Shown: positions 22,587 through 33,804, counted from the first letter of the stretch. The stretch: DNA of 64,000 nucleotides from Lepidurus packardi (GCA_023053545.1 JAKZAN010000004.1:2046001-2110000), one strand, 5' to 3'. Notes: generated from the letters alone by a model not told the origin. Numbers and translations are program-made.

Positions 22587-24203
22587 ATGTCTTATTATAA
22601 GAAGCTTAACATCTTATTACTTGAACTAGAACGGAAGATTTGTCTGAAAACAACAATGGCAAGGCAGTCCAAGAACTCTGAGCAGATGATTCCTAGAATC
22701 TGCTACGATTTTAGCACGGATGAAGCTACCGACTCGAGCTTGGGACAACTCGATCGTTCCATGCAAGAGATCTTGGTGCCTCAGGAAGAAGTGGAGGTAA
22801 AGCCACAACGCTCCAATACGTACATTTTGGACCCTTCACATTGGGAAACTTCATCACGACTTCCTTCTCCGGAAACAACTAGGAGAGACAGTTCCTCTTT
22901 ATCCTTTCAAGAAGATTTATTAGACAACTTTCTACCTAACTTTGACGTATCCCTAATCCCGAGTATTACCCCGGATAAACCCACAAAGTATCGGTCCCCA
23001 CACCGACCCAGGCTCGACTTTTCCTCACTCTTGTCGCCCGAAACAATAGAAGATCGTGTGGATTTTCTAAATATTCTAGAAAGTGACAATGTTTATGACC
23101 CAGGACTAGGAACCCTTACCGAAGCCAATCCGAACGATGGTTTGGAATGCACTCAACAAGACCAACATGAAAAGTAAGCGCTTGATTTATTTCTAACCGT
23201 TTTATTATTATTTAGAGTTTTAACACAATAAAGTATTAACTTGTATCTCCCAACAGGTATTGGTCGCCTGCAAAAGTACCTAGAGACTCCAATGTACCCA
23301 GGGAGAAGTACCCAACGCCTTACCCTAAGGCGCTGAAGTAGCCTGTGTCAATTGCCTCGTCAACACTTGCGATAAGCCTAGATGATTCACACGATTTACG
23401 TCTCAGCAAGAACTCCATTGACTCTGATGTTGGTATTGACCGGTTAGTACCCGCATATTACTCTTCTAAACCAAAAAAGAAGCTTAATACCTTTCTAATG
23501 TATGTTTGTTTTCTTTCATTTCCATAGTTGTCAAAGCGCATTGGGGTTCAACAACGCTTCCCAACCTCCATATTCATATTCCTTCGCTACCTCCACGCCG
23601 ATGATTTACCAACCTGGACCTTCCAAATCTAGGAAGTCCAAAGCGTGTACTACCGTCCCAGATCAAGAACGAGACCTGAATCAAGCTGTAGAGATGTGGT
23701 CCCCTGTGGGGTCAAGCTGTGGTCCCCTGTCACTGCCAGTTAGACAAAGTCAACTACCTATGGACGATGCAGGAATGGACGCCGCCATGGCTGTACTGCT
23801 TGGTTCAGGTTCAACTGAGGTAGTAGGGCCACCTAGTCGACAACTTTCAGTGATTGACATCATCGACGACGTCGGGGAGTTTCCGAAACACCTTAGTAAG
23901 CTGATTTGGAAAGCCGGGTTCTTCCTCAACAAAACGGGGACCATGCTTTTGCCAGAAGTCCAACCAGCGCTCAACTTAGACCAAAAGGACAAGTTTATGG
24001 ACCAAAGAAAATCCAGCATGGAACAGCCCTAAGTAGAAACGTTGTGCAAATTAGCAAGGAGAGAGAAGAAAACATCCCTCAAGTCGACCTCTACTCTAGT
24101 TTCCAAATCTTCAAGTGTGGCGTCCATCTTTAGCGCGCGGTTCCGAGCCCCTGATCGACCATCCAAGAATCGGCGTCGATCCAAGTCTTGCGAGAGCTTA
24201 CTG
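22587..24203 (+). CDS. unknown Ser/Pro-rich protein, multi-exon
   Basis: Exon one (22587-23173, or from the second Met at 22656) has about 195 codons rich in Ser, Pro, Asp and Glu (for example SSRLPSPETTRRDSSSLSFQ). An 83-nt intron leads in phase to exon two at 23257, which reads YWSPAKVPRDSN. A TAG at 23339-23341 ends that frame, but a 48-nt intron starting GTACCC just after DSN would bypass it in phase. The next part reads SIASSTLAISLDDSHDLRLS to 23499. A 28-nt intron (23500-23527) leads in phase to 23528, with a long Pro/Ser and then IDIIDDVGEFPKHLSKLIWK segment to a TAA at 24030. The same frame continues to 24203 with an Arg/Ser-rich tail. No domain was recognised. Confidence 0.45.
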
Positions 24204-24286
24204 TAAGTTCTCATTTGCAAACCGTAATAATTTTCTGTTATAAACTTCTTACATACCTTAAAACATAACTAACATATAGAATTTCC

Positions 24287-25262
24287 CTACCCACCTTTTC
24301 CTTCGCCTTTGTTTTGTTTACGTTTGGAGTCATCCAAACGTCTCTCTAGCTCTTGCAGTTCCTCAATTGTATTGGCCGGGGAAAGATCGAAATTGTTGGT
24401 CTCTGATCTTTGTTGATTTGTTAATTGTGTTAGCATTCTGCCATGCTGGTCGAGTTTGTACATTATGGCAATCCTAACAGTCATATTTTTTGTAAACCCA
24501 TGACTGCTTTCTAAAGGGAAAAAAATCAAATTAGATCAACAAGTCGAGTCTACAATATAAAAATGTTACCATGCCCAGCATCTCTTGTTTTTGGGCTAGT
24601 GATGCGACCTATGCTGAGGTCTACTTCGTTTTCGGTGACTTTACTCCCCAAAGATCCTCGGTGATGTTTTGGATTGGGAATATTATTAGCTGCGTTTAGA
24701 TGGACCAGCATCATTGGCTGAAGATTCGAAACGTTATTGATATTTCAGGTTTTTACTGGCTTTCTTACCCTGTGTTGACACGGTAAGGTCAAACTCATAA
24801 TCATCTGAATCAGAAACGTTACTAGCTGCTTCACTGTTGTCCGTCGATGGGCCAGCAGCATTGGCTGAAGATTGTTCTGCAAAGATACGAAATGTTATTC
24901 ATATTTTGAAATTGAGTATCTACCTGAATGAAGTGGAATACTCGCCAAATCTTCGGCCTCGCTAGACGTATAGGCACGTTTGTTATACTTGATTCGCTCC
25001 TTTTCCAGTCTGCACCTTCGCTGCAGCAACTGAATAGGTGTCTAAATTCAAGGAAATAAAACTTAGTAACTTACACAGAAGGTTTCGAATGGCTCACCGT
25101 GTGTAGAAACAAGGTTAAACTCATATTTCGGCCAATTGGACTGTGGAGTTTCTCCCTCAGTAACAGTAATTGCAAGTCTTTTGTCTTGAAACTTGGGATA
25201 GTAGCATCTCGAATCATAAATCCAATTTTTTGGCCCACTATGGGTCCACCCATTTGCCACAC
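24287..25262 (-). CDS. DUF4806-like protein, multi-exon, partial
   Basis: The first exon (25075 to about 25262) reads NWIYDSRCYYPKFQDKRLAI, then PQSNWPKYEFNLV: the W-P-x-Y opening seen in many DUF4806 proteins. A 33-nt intron (25042-25074) joins it in phase 0 to 24924-25041 (TPIQLLQRRCRLEKERIK). A 47-nt intron leads in phase to 24769-24876 (Ser/Asp-rich). Another exon near 24570-24716 follows, and then 24287-24510, with MYKLDQHGRMLTQLTNQQ and SPANTIEELQELERRLDD. The last two motifs are the coiled start and TxEELxxLE core of DUF4806. The rest of that domain is not seen. Exon 24570-24716 begins like a copy of the one before it and its frame is uncertain. Function is unknown; members are common and often linked to transposons. 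Confidence 0.55.
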
Positions 25263-25595
25263 ATAATCAATTTATGGGTGGCAAAATGAGCAATCAGTCT
25301 TCAGAAAAATCTTCCTCACATAAACACAGATATCAGATTGTATCTGTCCAACGTTTGCTGACTTTTAAATGTATATAATAAGTTATTTTTTAGAAATAAT
25401 GCTGAAGACGATACTGTGTCGCTACGGCGGCGACGTAGTTCGTCTATAAAAACTAACTAACATGCACTACATACATTATGAAAAAACAGTCCTAAACTCC
25501 AAATGAAAGTGGAGAAACAATTCATGAACCGTCTCGTCCGAAAAAAGGAAGTTTGAACCCTTTCCATTTGACAGCTTCGAGTGGGTAGCATTTCA
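25263..25595. other. no recognisable gene
   Basis: Sequence between the start of the DUF4806-like gene and the next candidate exon. It may hold the promoter of the minus-strand gene. Confidence 0.35.
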
Positions 25596-25917
25596 GTTAA
25601 TCTGATAAATGACTGCCAACAAGGTATCGATGCTTTGAGAGGGAACAGGAAAATCAAAGCAATCATTGCACGAAGTGAAATTCCTTCCAATAATAAAAAT
25701 TCTTTCGTCGGGTCTTTTTATAATATTTTCTACACAGAAAACTGACGTGTCTTTCAAAAATACGACATTATTCGGTTCCTTTCGCTGCAACTCAAAACGA
25801 TCGCATACAGCCTTCTCGAACGGTTGTCCCTGGTTACCTGGCGGCCATACAGGCCCACTGGAATGCATTTGTAGAAGGTCTGGATTTTTAACTGACACAA
25901 TTTTCTTAACATCGTGA
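25596..25917 (-). CDS. unknown conserved-looking exon
   Basis: The minus-strand frame reads SVKNPDLLQMHSSGPVWPPG, then NNVVFLKDTSVFCVENIIK and ERIFIIGRNFTSCNDCFDFP, ending in YQIN and a stop. The pattern of a short beta-rich block (FLKDxxVFxVxN, IxIIGRxF) followed by a PVPSxSI segment resembles uncharacterised, often transposon-associated animal proteins. No family name can be given. It abuts the oppositely oriented myosin-V fragment. Confidence 0.4.
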
Positions 25918-27400
25918 CTTTCAAGCTCACTACACGAACCAAGGCGGTAGTCCGTATGTGGATGGAGTAAACGATTTGGAGTACTTTGTCGAAACGAAAC
26001 GCGCATTGAGCTTGTTGGGCTTTCCTGATGAGTTCCAGTTCCAGACGAATATTTTCCGGATTTTGGGAGCCATTTTGCATTTTAGGAAGCGTGCAGATTC
26101 AAGAATCTCATCAAGAGAGCTGCACCATCCGGGTAAATTCATAAATATTGATGTTTTAAGCACTTTAAAAGGGAAATGTTCGATTTTGGAGTTCAACTAA
26201 TTCAGAATTGTATTTTACTTTAGCGTGCCGAGACTCACCTGGAGGATTTTTGCCAATTGATGGGTTTGGTTAATGACGATAAGGAGGAATTGCGTAAATG
26301 GCTATGTTTTCGCCAGATTGTTAGTATGCGAGAAGTGTTTACGAAGCCAGTGAACCTAAAAGAGGCGAAAAGACTTTTTCCTCGGTTTTAGGCAATCTTT
26401 GCTCGTGATGCCCTAGCTAAGCATATTTATTCGCAGTTATTTAACAAAATTGTGTGACTTATCAACAAGTCTTTGGCCAGTAATGCGAAATCACTCCAGT
26501 TTATCGACGTCTTGGATAGTTACGGGTTTGAGACATTCCAAATTAACAGTTTCGAGCAGTTTTGTATCAACTATGCCAACGAAAAACTCAACCAAGTAAA
26601 AAACTCAACGAAAAATTAAACCAAGTAAAAATTTAATTCTCTATCAATTCAATGTCAAATTCAGTTGTGTTAACTCACTTTTCGTTTGTTAGCACGTTTA
26701 CAAACTGGAGCAAGAAGAGTGCACTAGCGAAAACATCGAATGGACTTTTATCGAATTCTGCGACAACCCACCCTGTATCGATCTTATCGAAATCAAGTTG
26801 GGAATATTGGATTTGCTGGATGAAGAATGCAAAGCATCGATAAGAATAACCAAAATATCGGTTTCTATTTGGTAGTTATTTTTTATTGGATTTTTTGGGT
26901 TAACAGTTACCTAAAGGATCGGATCGAGCGTGGGTTTCGAAACTCCACGGCAAATGCGGAACTTTTTCCCACCTTAGCAAGCTACGCTTCTCGAATACGG
27001 CATTTATTATCACTCATTTTGCGGATAAAGTCGAGTATGAGTGCGAAGGATTTCTGGAAAAAAACCTCGATACTGTCATGAAAGAGCAAGTCGACATGCT
27101 TCGCCGCAGCAAAGTATTAAACAAAAGGAAAATATTTTAAAAAAATCCTGATTTTTGTTGAAAATTTTATTTTTAGAATCCATTAGTGCTCCAATTAGTG
27201 TCTGACGACGACAGCGAAGTCCAACCTTCCGCTCCTATGGTGACACGGACCACCCTACAGGAGCGCGATAATTTAACGGGGATTTCAGCCAGCACCTTCA
27301 ACCGGCATCTTCTACCACGCAACGCAAAAAGAAAACGGTCGGCTCCCAATTCCGTGATTCATTGACGCTGCTAACGAACGTGTTTTAAGAGTGCGTTCCT
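25918..27400 (+). pseudogene. myosin-V motor domain, unprocessed pseudogene
   Basis: Several exons follow the myosin-V head in order: [120 protein letters not shown], then loop 2 and an actin-binding segment TVGSQFRDSLTLL. Introns with GT-AG borders remain, so it arose by DNA copying and not by a processed mRNA. The ATP-binding P-loop exons are missing. Lesions are a one-base insertion near 26081, an in-frame TAG near 26389 and TGA near 26456, and a frame change in loop 2 near 27330. A 27-bp tandem duplication repeats the splice donor after NEKLNQ at 26578-26634. The motor cannot be functional. Confidence 0.85.
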
Positions 27401-27642
27401 GTCTTAAAAGATTTTGCTCAACGTTTTGCGCATATTGATGGTTTTCTACAATCCCAGAGAAGTCTTACATCAAACCAGCAAGGTAATTTAGTATAATGTG
27501 TAATGATGGTATTGATAATATGTTTTTACTTAGTTCCTGTTAATGAATCTACCGCTCCTATCAAACCAGTCGAAAAAGCAAATAATGAAACACAGTTTAC
27601 TGCTATGGAAGATTTGGAAGATTTGAGTGTGGAAGATTTTTA
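27401..27642 (+). CDS. short two-exon tail, unknown
   Basis: After the myosin fragment the frame reads LKDFAQRFAHIDGFLQSQRS, then a GTAATT donor. After a TTACTTAG acceptor comes VPVNESTAPIKPVEKANN and an acidic end (DLEDLSVEDF) with TAG at 27640. It does not resemble myosin. It could be the 3' end of an unrelated gene fused by rearrangement. Confidence 0.3.
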
Positions 27643-27754
27643 GGGTGGCTCAAAAATGACGATGGTGTTAATTGTATGGCTTGTGGTTTCTCGCAATAAT
27701 TCCGTAAGTTGATTTGAATTTTTTCTTGTGTTTTGCACCAATGATTTCGTCATG

Positions 27755-28337
27755 TTAAGTGTTTTGGGGGGTATTGATTGCCGTTGTTGGTTGGGATGTG
27801 AGTTTGGGACCGGATAATTTGTTCACTGTTTTTTCAGTTTCCTTTAATCTTACTGGGCAGGTTTGGTCGAAGGCAAAATGATTACCTTTGCAGTTGACAC
27901 ATTTGCGTACATTTGCTGTGCAGCTGCGGGTGTCATGCAATTCAGCGCAGTTTGAGTGGTCGCTGCGGCAGTTTGCAGCCGTGTGTCCGTAGGCTTGACA
28001 GTTGTAGCATTGAAGTACGGAAGAGCGCCTTGCTTCTTCAACCTGGACTAAACCGTTGAAGGCCAATAAGGCTCCGCCGACTAAGATCTTTTGTTTTTCA
28101 GCGACGGAGCTGCACGTGTACATTACGGAGCCGTAAGCCTTTGTGCTCAGTGGGTTGAGTACTTTCACGTTGGTCGCTAACAACTGGATTCTCATGTCTG
28201 AGTTTGTGTTAGACACAAATTTGTCACAAATTCGGCACAAATTTGTTCCCTGGATGCCTCGTTGGGGAGTTGATGGAAAACCAAGCGGAGGTCTGGTTGT
28301 CTGGTGACAATTTTGACAAGTCCTAGAAAGTTCAGGG
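27755..28337 (-). mobile_element. Jockey-type ORF1 (Gag) fragment with zinc knuckles
   Basis: The minus-strand frame contains an RNA-binding-like segment (RIQLLATNVKVLNPLSTKAY, then ILVGGALLAFNGLVQVEEAR) and then consecutive CCHC-type knuckles: CYNCQAYGHTAANC, a CAELHDTRSC-type unit and CVNCKGNHFAFDQTC. This is the layout of ORF1 nucleocapsid proteins of Jockey and related non-LTR elements, which coat the element RNA. No ORF2 follows on the same strand, so the copy is truncated. The hAT-like terminal sequence at 28338 seems to cut it on its 5' side. Confidence 0.75.
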
Positions 28338-28505
28338 CAGTGCTTTGGATCTTTTTTTTCGCTGGATCTTAGATCCTTACCGATCATTCGCATTTTTGCT
28401 GATCAGATCAGACCCGATCCTCCAAATCTTCTGAAAATTTAGATCCGGATCGCGAAAAAACTGGATCCGATCCGATCAAAGATCCAAATAAAGATCCAAT
28501 CCTTT
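28338..28505. repeat. candidate hAT terminus with GATCC-rich subterminal repeats
   Basis: CAGTGCTTTGGATC (28338-28351) looks like a hAT terminal inverted repeat. The next 150 bases are full of GATCC/GGATC motifs (for example GGATCCGATCCGATC), a known style of hAT subterminal sequence. The matching right end was not found near 32.2-32.5 kb, so the link to the transposase at 29.5-32.1 kb is inferred. Confidence 0.45.
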
Positions 28506-29469
28506 TTAAAAAAATTCATACCTATGTAACTATAACGCTAAATATACCTGAACTAAATTGTAAAGTTTGCTATTTGAAATGTATACTGAAAAAAGTAAAA
28601 ATAGTGACCAACCAGGAATTTTAGTCTTGCAATAAGCTCCATACGTGGAACAGCTATATATACCCCAATCAGTTTCCAAAACTTAACTAAAATAAAGCCT
28701 GTAATAAACTGTGCTTTTTTATTAAACATAGTATTTCCGCTTTGCTTGCACGGGATAATTTCAAGCCAAAAAAAATGTCATACGAAGATTGGTACACTTT
28801 CTTTTTTAACAACTTAAATGTTCCCTTTAAATCATAGACATAATTTATATGGATGACAAAATCCTTTCAAGGTTATTATTAAGGTTATATGTACTGAGTC
28901 AATATACAGATATTATGATAAAATATCTTGTTTGAAGTACTATAATTATATTACTATACATAACATAATTTAACAACTTAATATTATTCACACAAAAGAG
29001 CGAAGTATGATTTTCACAAAAAGCAAGATAACATCAAGACCTGTAATAATTAATCGGACTCTTTTATTTTACACTTCTTGGGTCATTTATTTTCCATGGT
29101 CTTGCTGGATTTAATCATCACAACAAGCGGTTGGTGCTTCAGATTAAGGTACTCAATCGTTTATCAACACTTACAACTCTTAAAAACACTGGTTTCAATA
29201 CTGGGAAGTTTTTCATAACATAACCTGTTTAAATTGGTTAAAACAAACGACAATCATAACCTAGTGATTACTAATTATTACGAAACGTCAAAGCTCTTCA
29301 ATAGGATTGGGTTCTATCACGACATGAGATTTTGAGAAATCAGGTACTCAATTTTTACAGCCATCAGGTGATTCGTTAACACAGAATTAAGGAACTGTTG
29401 GAGACATTTCGCTATGTCCAAAACTGGCAAGAACACAAGATTTCCTATCTTGTAGGAAACGCATAAAAA
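28506..29469. other. A/T-rich, no gene
   Basis: About 960 bases of A/T-rich sequence with stops in all frames. It probably represents the 3' non-coding part of the hAT element. Confidence 0.5.
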
Positions 29470-32113
29470 TTAAACTAAATGAGAATTACGCTTACTAAAG
29501 AGGAGAGAAGAGGAAAGTTCTGGTTTAAGGCTCATTCTCTTAGCTGACAGAATGTCTGAAGCAGTACTAAATCTGCGTTCTATGTTTGCTGTTGATGCTG
29601 GGACAGCAAAAATATCCTTCGCGATTTCCGATAAAATAGGAAATCTGTGTCCATTTGATTGCCAGTAGCGAAGCGGGCTAAATGAAAGGTCCACAGAAGA
29701 ATTTTGGCTGACCTATTGACTGATAGCTACTGGCTCGTTCAGGTAGGTGTCCAATTCGTTGTCTAGCTTCTCGGAGCCTTTAGAAGGTGAGGGGCTTTCA
29801 ACCACAGTACTAAAAAGCGGACGTATTTCACTGGTCTTTGGTTTCGGGTTGTTGGTGGCAGCAACGTTTGTCCCACTTGTTCCTTCGTTGGCTATGAAGA
29901 AAACAATCCCGTAACTATATAAAAAGCTACTATTACGCAGGTTAAATTCTCTTACCAGCGAAAGGATATCGAAATTCCAATTCATGCTTCACTAAATTAA
30001 TCACTTCAGCTTGTGTCCGCCCAGACAAAGGAATCAATTTTTTCTTGAATCGAGGATCAAGCATGGTTCCTGAAAAATAATACACATCTGTCAAAAACAA
30101 TCTCCATAGACTATTTTAATTAAATGATCTTACCAATTACGTAAAAGGTATCATTAAGGACATATCCCAAACGTCGCTTTAAGGATTCGTAAAATACTTT
30201 AGCCGTTTGACGGCAATAAAGTACCAACGTGCTATCGGGGTGCACAGATGTATCCGAGGATGTTCTGTTAACCATATCCAAATACGCTGGTATGACTAGC
30301 CCAAGGGTTTCCGAATCCTTTTGAAAAGCATCGGTGGCAAGTTTAAAAGGTCCAAGAAGAACTACAAGTTCTTTAAGCATCTTGCAATGTAATGCTGAAA
30401 GTTGTCCGAGTTTCTTGCACGCATTCAGCTTGTTCTGCAGGTCGCTGTCGAAATCCAGTGCCTCCAGGAATTTGCTGATCATCTTGAATTGAGAGCTCCA
30501 GCGGGTCGAGTTTTGGATCAGTAGCTGGAATCCAACAGTATTTCGCAAAACTTCGGTGTCGAGGTTGCCTTTTCGAACGTAAGCAACAATTCGCGATAGT
30601 AAACGTACGGCATTTTTCAGGTTTCCCTAATCGTAAAATAAGTTAATAAAATGAAATTAATTAGATAACATACTTACATCCAATGATTTCAAACCGTCAT
30701 TTACTACTAACTGCAACGTGTGAGCCACGCAAACTTGAGCGAGATGAGGTAGACAAGGAATAGGATGATTGATGGCTAATTACGACATTCTCAACGAATA
30801 AGTTGTTCAGTTCCAGTTCAACTTCTTTATTATCAGCCTCTTCTTCAATGTCCATAGCAGTTTGGTCAGCGGTGTCTACTTCGATCTATCTCAGTATCCA
30901 TGTTATGCGATGAAATCTCGATTTCAAACTGGATATAAAAATCGGATAACTCGACACTTTCAGGTTCAGAGCTTTGGGTGAACCAGAAAGTGTCGGGTGA
31001 AGTTGCAGGCCAGCCGGGAAGAGGGATATCAAAAGCACTCTTCATGTTACTTGCACTATCCGTAAGGACTCGGATGACCTTGTCAGGAAAAGAACACCGT
31101 AAAAAACCAAGGAATAATGAACAATAGGCTTTACCTTGCTTTGTATCTGCCACTCATTGACAACGCTTTCATATTCAGCAAAAATGGCTCCGGCCGTATG
31201 GCGACCAATCATTTCTTTATTGAAAGCAAACATGTGAATGGCTCAAAAGCTGACGACACTGCGGAGCACGAAATCCCGACATAGCCGTCCTTCGCTTCGA
31301 AGACCAAATGTCTAGCATGATAGTGCAGGTTTTCGAGGCATCGAGTTTGCCTTTCACTGCCCTTTTGGTGGTTTCCATCAGATCAGGAATTAGGTTGCGG
31401 CGTAAGCTTTCCTGGCATGGTATGGAGTAGCTTGGATCTACTACCTTTAGTCCCAAAAATAAAAAAAAAAAAAAATGATAATAAAATTTTTGAACACAAC
31501 TCTTCTAACCACAAAATTATAAACTTAAATGAACGAAGTCTCGGAAACCTGGTTTGGAAATTGCGCTCAGCGGCAAATTGTCTCGCGCTATCAGCTTGAC
31601 AAGACGGCGGTCAATTGCTGCACGCTTAGCTGCTGGCCTCCCTCTTGGTTTGGCAAAACTATTATAAAGCAAGTAACATATTAGACTATATCTGACTAAG
31701 TTATTTACCTATACCTGCTTATAAGCATTTGATTCGAAAAACTCGAACCACCATTATCATCCGCCTCGCATTTTTCGAACATTTCAGCGTGTTTCCTTTT
31801 CGCGTGGCGACTCATGTTGGTTTGCGAACTACTATCAGCGGAGAAATAACGCTTGTTCGTGCATATTTTGCACTTAGCGAAAATCTTCTTTCCGTTCGTG
31901 CGCCAGTCTTCGAAGAAAACGTTTCTCCATCGTCGCCAATGTTTCCTTGCAAGAGCATCAACTGGTACGGTTTCAGGAGGTAGTTCCTCACTCAGATCTT
32001 CTTCGTCTGCGTCTTCTTCTTCATCGCGATCGAGATGGATAACTGGAGGTGACATCTTCAGGATTTTTCCTCTTAGCCTGTTTGGTAGGCTTCTTACCCC
32101 CTTGTCTGGACAT
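29470..32113 (-). CDS. BED-finger hAT transposase, multi-exon
   Basis: Minus-strand exons give the full order of a hAT transposase. About 31740-32110 has an acidic N-terminus and a BED finger (CKICTNKRYF, then HAKRKH). About 31530-31660 reads AIDRRLVKLIARDNLPLSAI and GFRDFVHLS. 31217-31440 reads DPSYSIPCQESLRRNLIPDL and an IMLDIWSSKRR segment near the first catalytic Asp. About 30866-31215 reads WQIQSK, a 56-nt intron, then VIRVLTDSASNMKSAF with the second Asp. 30120-30548 reads QNSTRWSSQFKMISKFLEAL. 29470 to about 29990 ends with the dimerisation region (YWQSNGHRFPILSEIAKDIF, STANIERRFSTASDILSAKR). No obvious stop breaks the exons, so it may be recently active. Exon borders are approximate. 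Confidence 0.8.
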
Positions 32114-32179
32114 CTGAGAATGAAAACAGAAAAGAATAAATAGCTGAAACTAAAGTAAGACTTGGTATTGTCATGCAAA

Positions 32180-33423
32180 ATCTATTAGGATGTAGTATTG
32201 TTTCATTACAATAACGTACGTAGCGTAGGACTTGCCACGCTTGACATAGGGAGGCCGGTCGAATCTTTCAAAATCGTCTGACAGGCTTTAAAATGGTCTC
32301 AAAAAATCCGTGATTTTTTTGTAAGATTTATAGTGGAAAAACTAAGAAAATCGGACAGATAGTTTTTGAGATAAAGCACTTTATATGGTCATTTTTGAGG
32401 GGGAAAACGTCCGCATTTCCTGTGTTAAAAGAAAAATCAGAAGTCGTCGAGGTCAGAGTTGGCTGTGCTAGCAAGCTATTCCCTGAGCAACCCCACTCCA
32501 CCCAGTTTTACCACCCCCTGCTACTCTTTTCCGTCCCTGTTCGCTCTAATCCCCTTAATTTGTCCAAATTGGTTAAAGAACAAGCGGTGTGTTCTAATGT
32601 ACTTTATATTAACCTGTGAACTAATAAGCCACTTCACTAGTACGTATAAATATTACTATTATGCTTTATTTACTTACAGCTTCAACTGTCTTAAACATGG
32701 TGTGTTTAGAACCCGCATTCTCGAACCGCGAACTCGGTTTCAGTTTGGTGCAGTTGCCGCGAACAGATGTTTGTTACCGGTGTTCTAGATCTTTTTAAAC
32801 AAATTATATCACTCACATAAATAGGCCATCATTGATATGATCGGCGTTGACCCTAAATTGGCAGTGATTTGATTGATTTTTTTCGATCACTTGAGTTGAG
32901 TTGAGTTGAGGCCACTGCAATGGCCGCGAAGGCCATTGCAGTGGCCTCAACTCAAGTTGAGATGACATGATGACAAGATGAGATGACATTAAGTTGACAT
33001 GACATACACAGGCATGGTTTACTTCAAGGGAAAACTCCTAAACTATTGCGGGAGAATCAAGACAACCGTGGCGTAGTAACTTTTTATGAATAATTATTAT
33101 TATTTATATTCATAATAGACATATATATGATATGAATGCTCTTTCTTACCCGAAAGTTTCACGTGACTGAATAAACCTCAAGACTAGAGCACGTCTTCTT
33201 CTTCTTCTTGTCGTTTATAGTCGATCCACGCCATCTATCGGGTGCATTGTCGACTGCCGCTTTCAAATTGGAGTTTTCTTCGGTTCCTTCTCTGATTCTT
33301 AGGTTTATTCATCCCTGGATTCTTTGGATTATCTTTGGACTTTACAATGGTTGTTTGGGATGGACGTGCTTAGAGGTCTACTAGTCCCGACACCACTACT
33401 ATTCCCCATTTTTGTTGGTGATC
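32180..33423. other. no recognisable gene; one perfect hairpin, simple repeats
   Basis: Mixed sequence between the hAT gene and the 5S locus. It contains TTGAG and GATGACAT short repeats (32890-33005), the hairpin at 32901-32955 and a CTTCTT run near 33188-33210. Confidence 0.45.
32901..32955. repeat. perfect inverted repeat, 25-bp arms
   Basis: The arms 32901-32925 and 32931-32955 are exact reverse complements around GCGAA. The core is CCACTGCAATGGCC against GGCCATTGCAGTGG. The apex GCGAAGG is the same as in the foldback at 14.7 kb, although the arms are unrelated. Confidence 0.95.
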
Positions 33424-33429
33424 TTGTAT

Positions 33430-33681
33430 CCACATGTCTGCTAACCAGAAAAGCTATGCAGCGCCATTTCCCGTACGCGTCAGGTCAGGTTCGTTGCGTT
33501 CTTTCGGCCTGCACAGGCACTACCTCAACAAAAAGCAGCCCTATTTAGCGCATGTGAAAAAGAAGGTGAGAAAAAAGAGAGGTGGGACGAGTCAGGCCAG
33601 GACTAGTAGCGTTCGTTCGGCCTACTCAGGGATAACGGTAACAACAAGCGCTATTTCTTGACGGCTTCATATATATCGCAT
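33430..33681 (+). promoter_or_regulatory. 5S upstream spacer, type 1
   Basis: These 250 bases directly before the first 5S gene are nearly identical to 44866-45114 before the third 5S gene. They are clearly related to, but different from, the type 2 sequence at about 36100-36315, 54166-54385 and 63434-63653. The shared motif CAGAAAAGCTATGCAGCG begins each. A CATATATATCGCAT sequence lies 6-14 bases before the gene and may help place Pol III. Pol III promoters of 5S genes are otherwise internal. Confidence 0.7.
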
Positions 33682-33799
33682 GCCAACGGCCATACCACGC
33701 AGAATGTACCCAGACTCGTCAGCTCCTGGAAGTCAAGCTGCGTCGGGCCCGGTCAGTACTTGGATGGGTGACCGCCTGGGAACACCGGGTGCTGTTGGC
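33682..33799 (+). rRNA. 5S ribosomal RNA, complete
   Basis: The sequence begins GCCAACGGCCATACCACGC and ends CCGGGTGCTGTTGGC, the complementary ends of 5S helix I. It includes the conserved CTTGGATGGGTGACCGCCTG segment of the internal control region box C. The length of 118 bases fits a 5S RNA of 119-120 nt once one or two U residues of the terminator are added. It is one of two undisrupted 5S genes in the window. Confidence 0.97.
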
Positions 33800-33804
33800 T
33801 TTTT
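33800..33804 (+). terminator. Pol III T-run after 5S
   Basis: Five T residues follow the last base of helix I, the standard RNA polymerase III stop. Confidence 0.85.
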
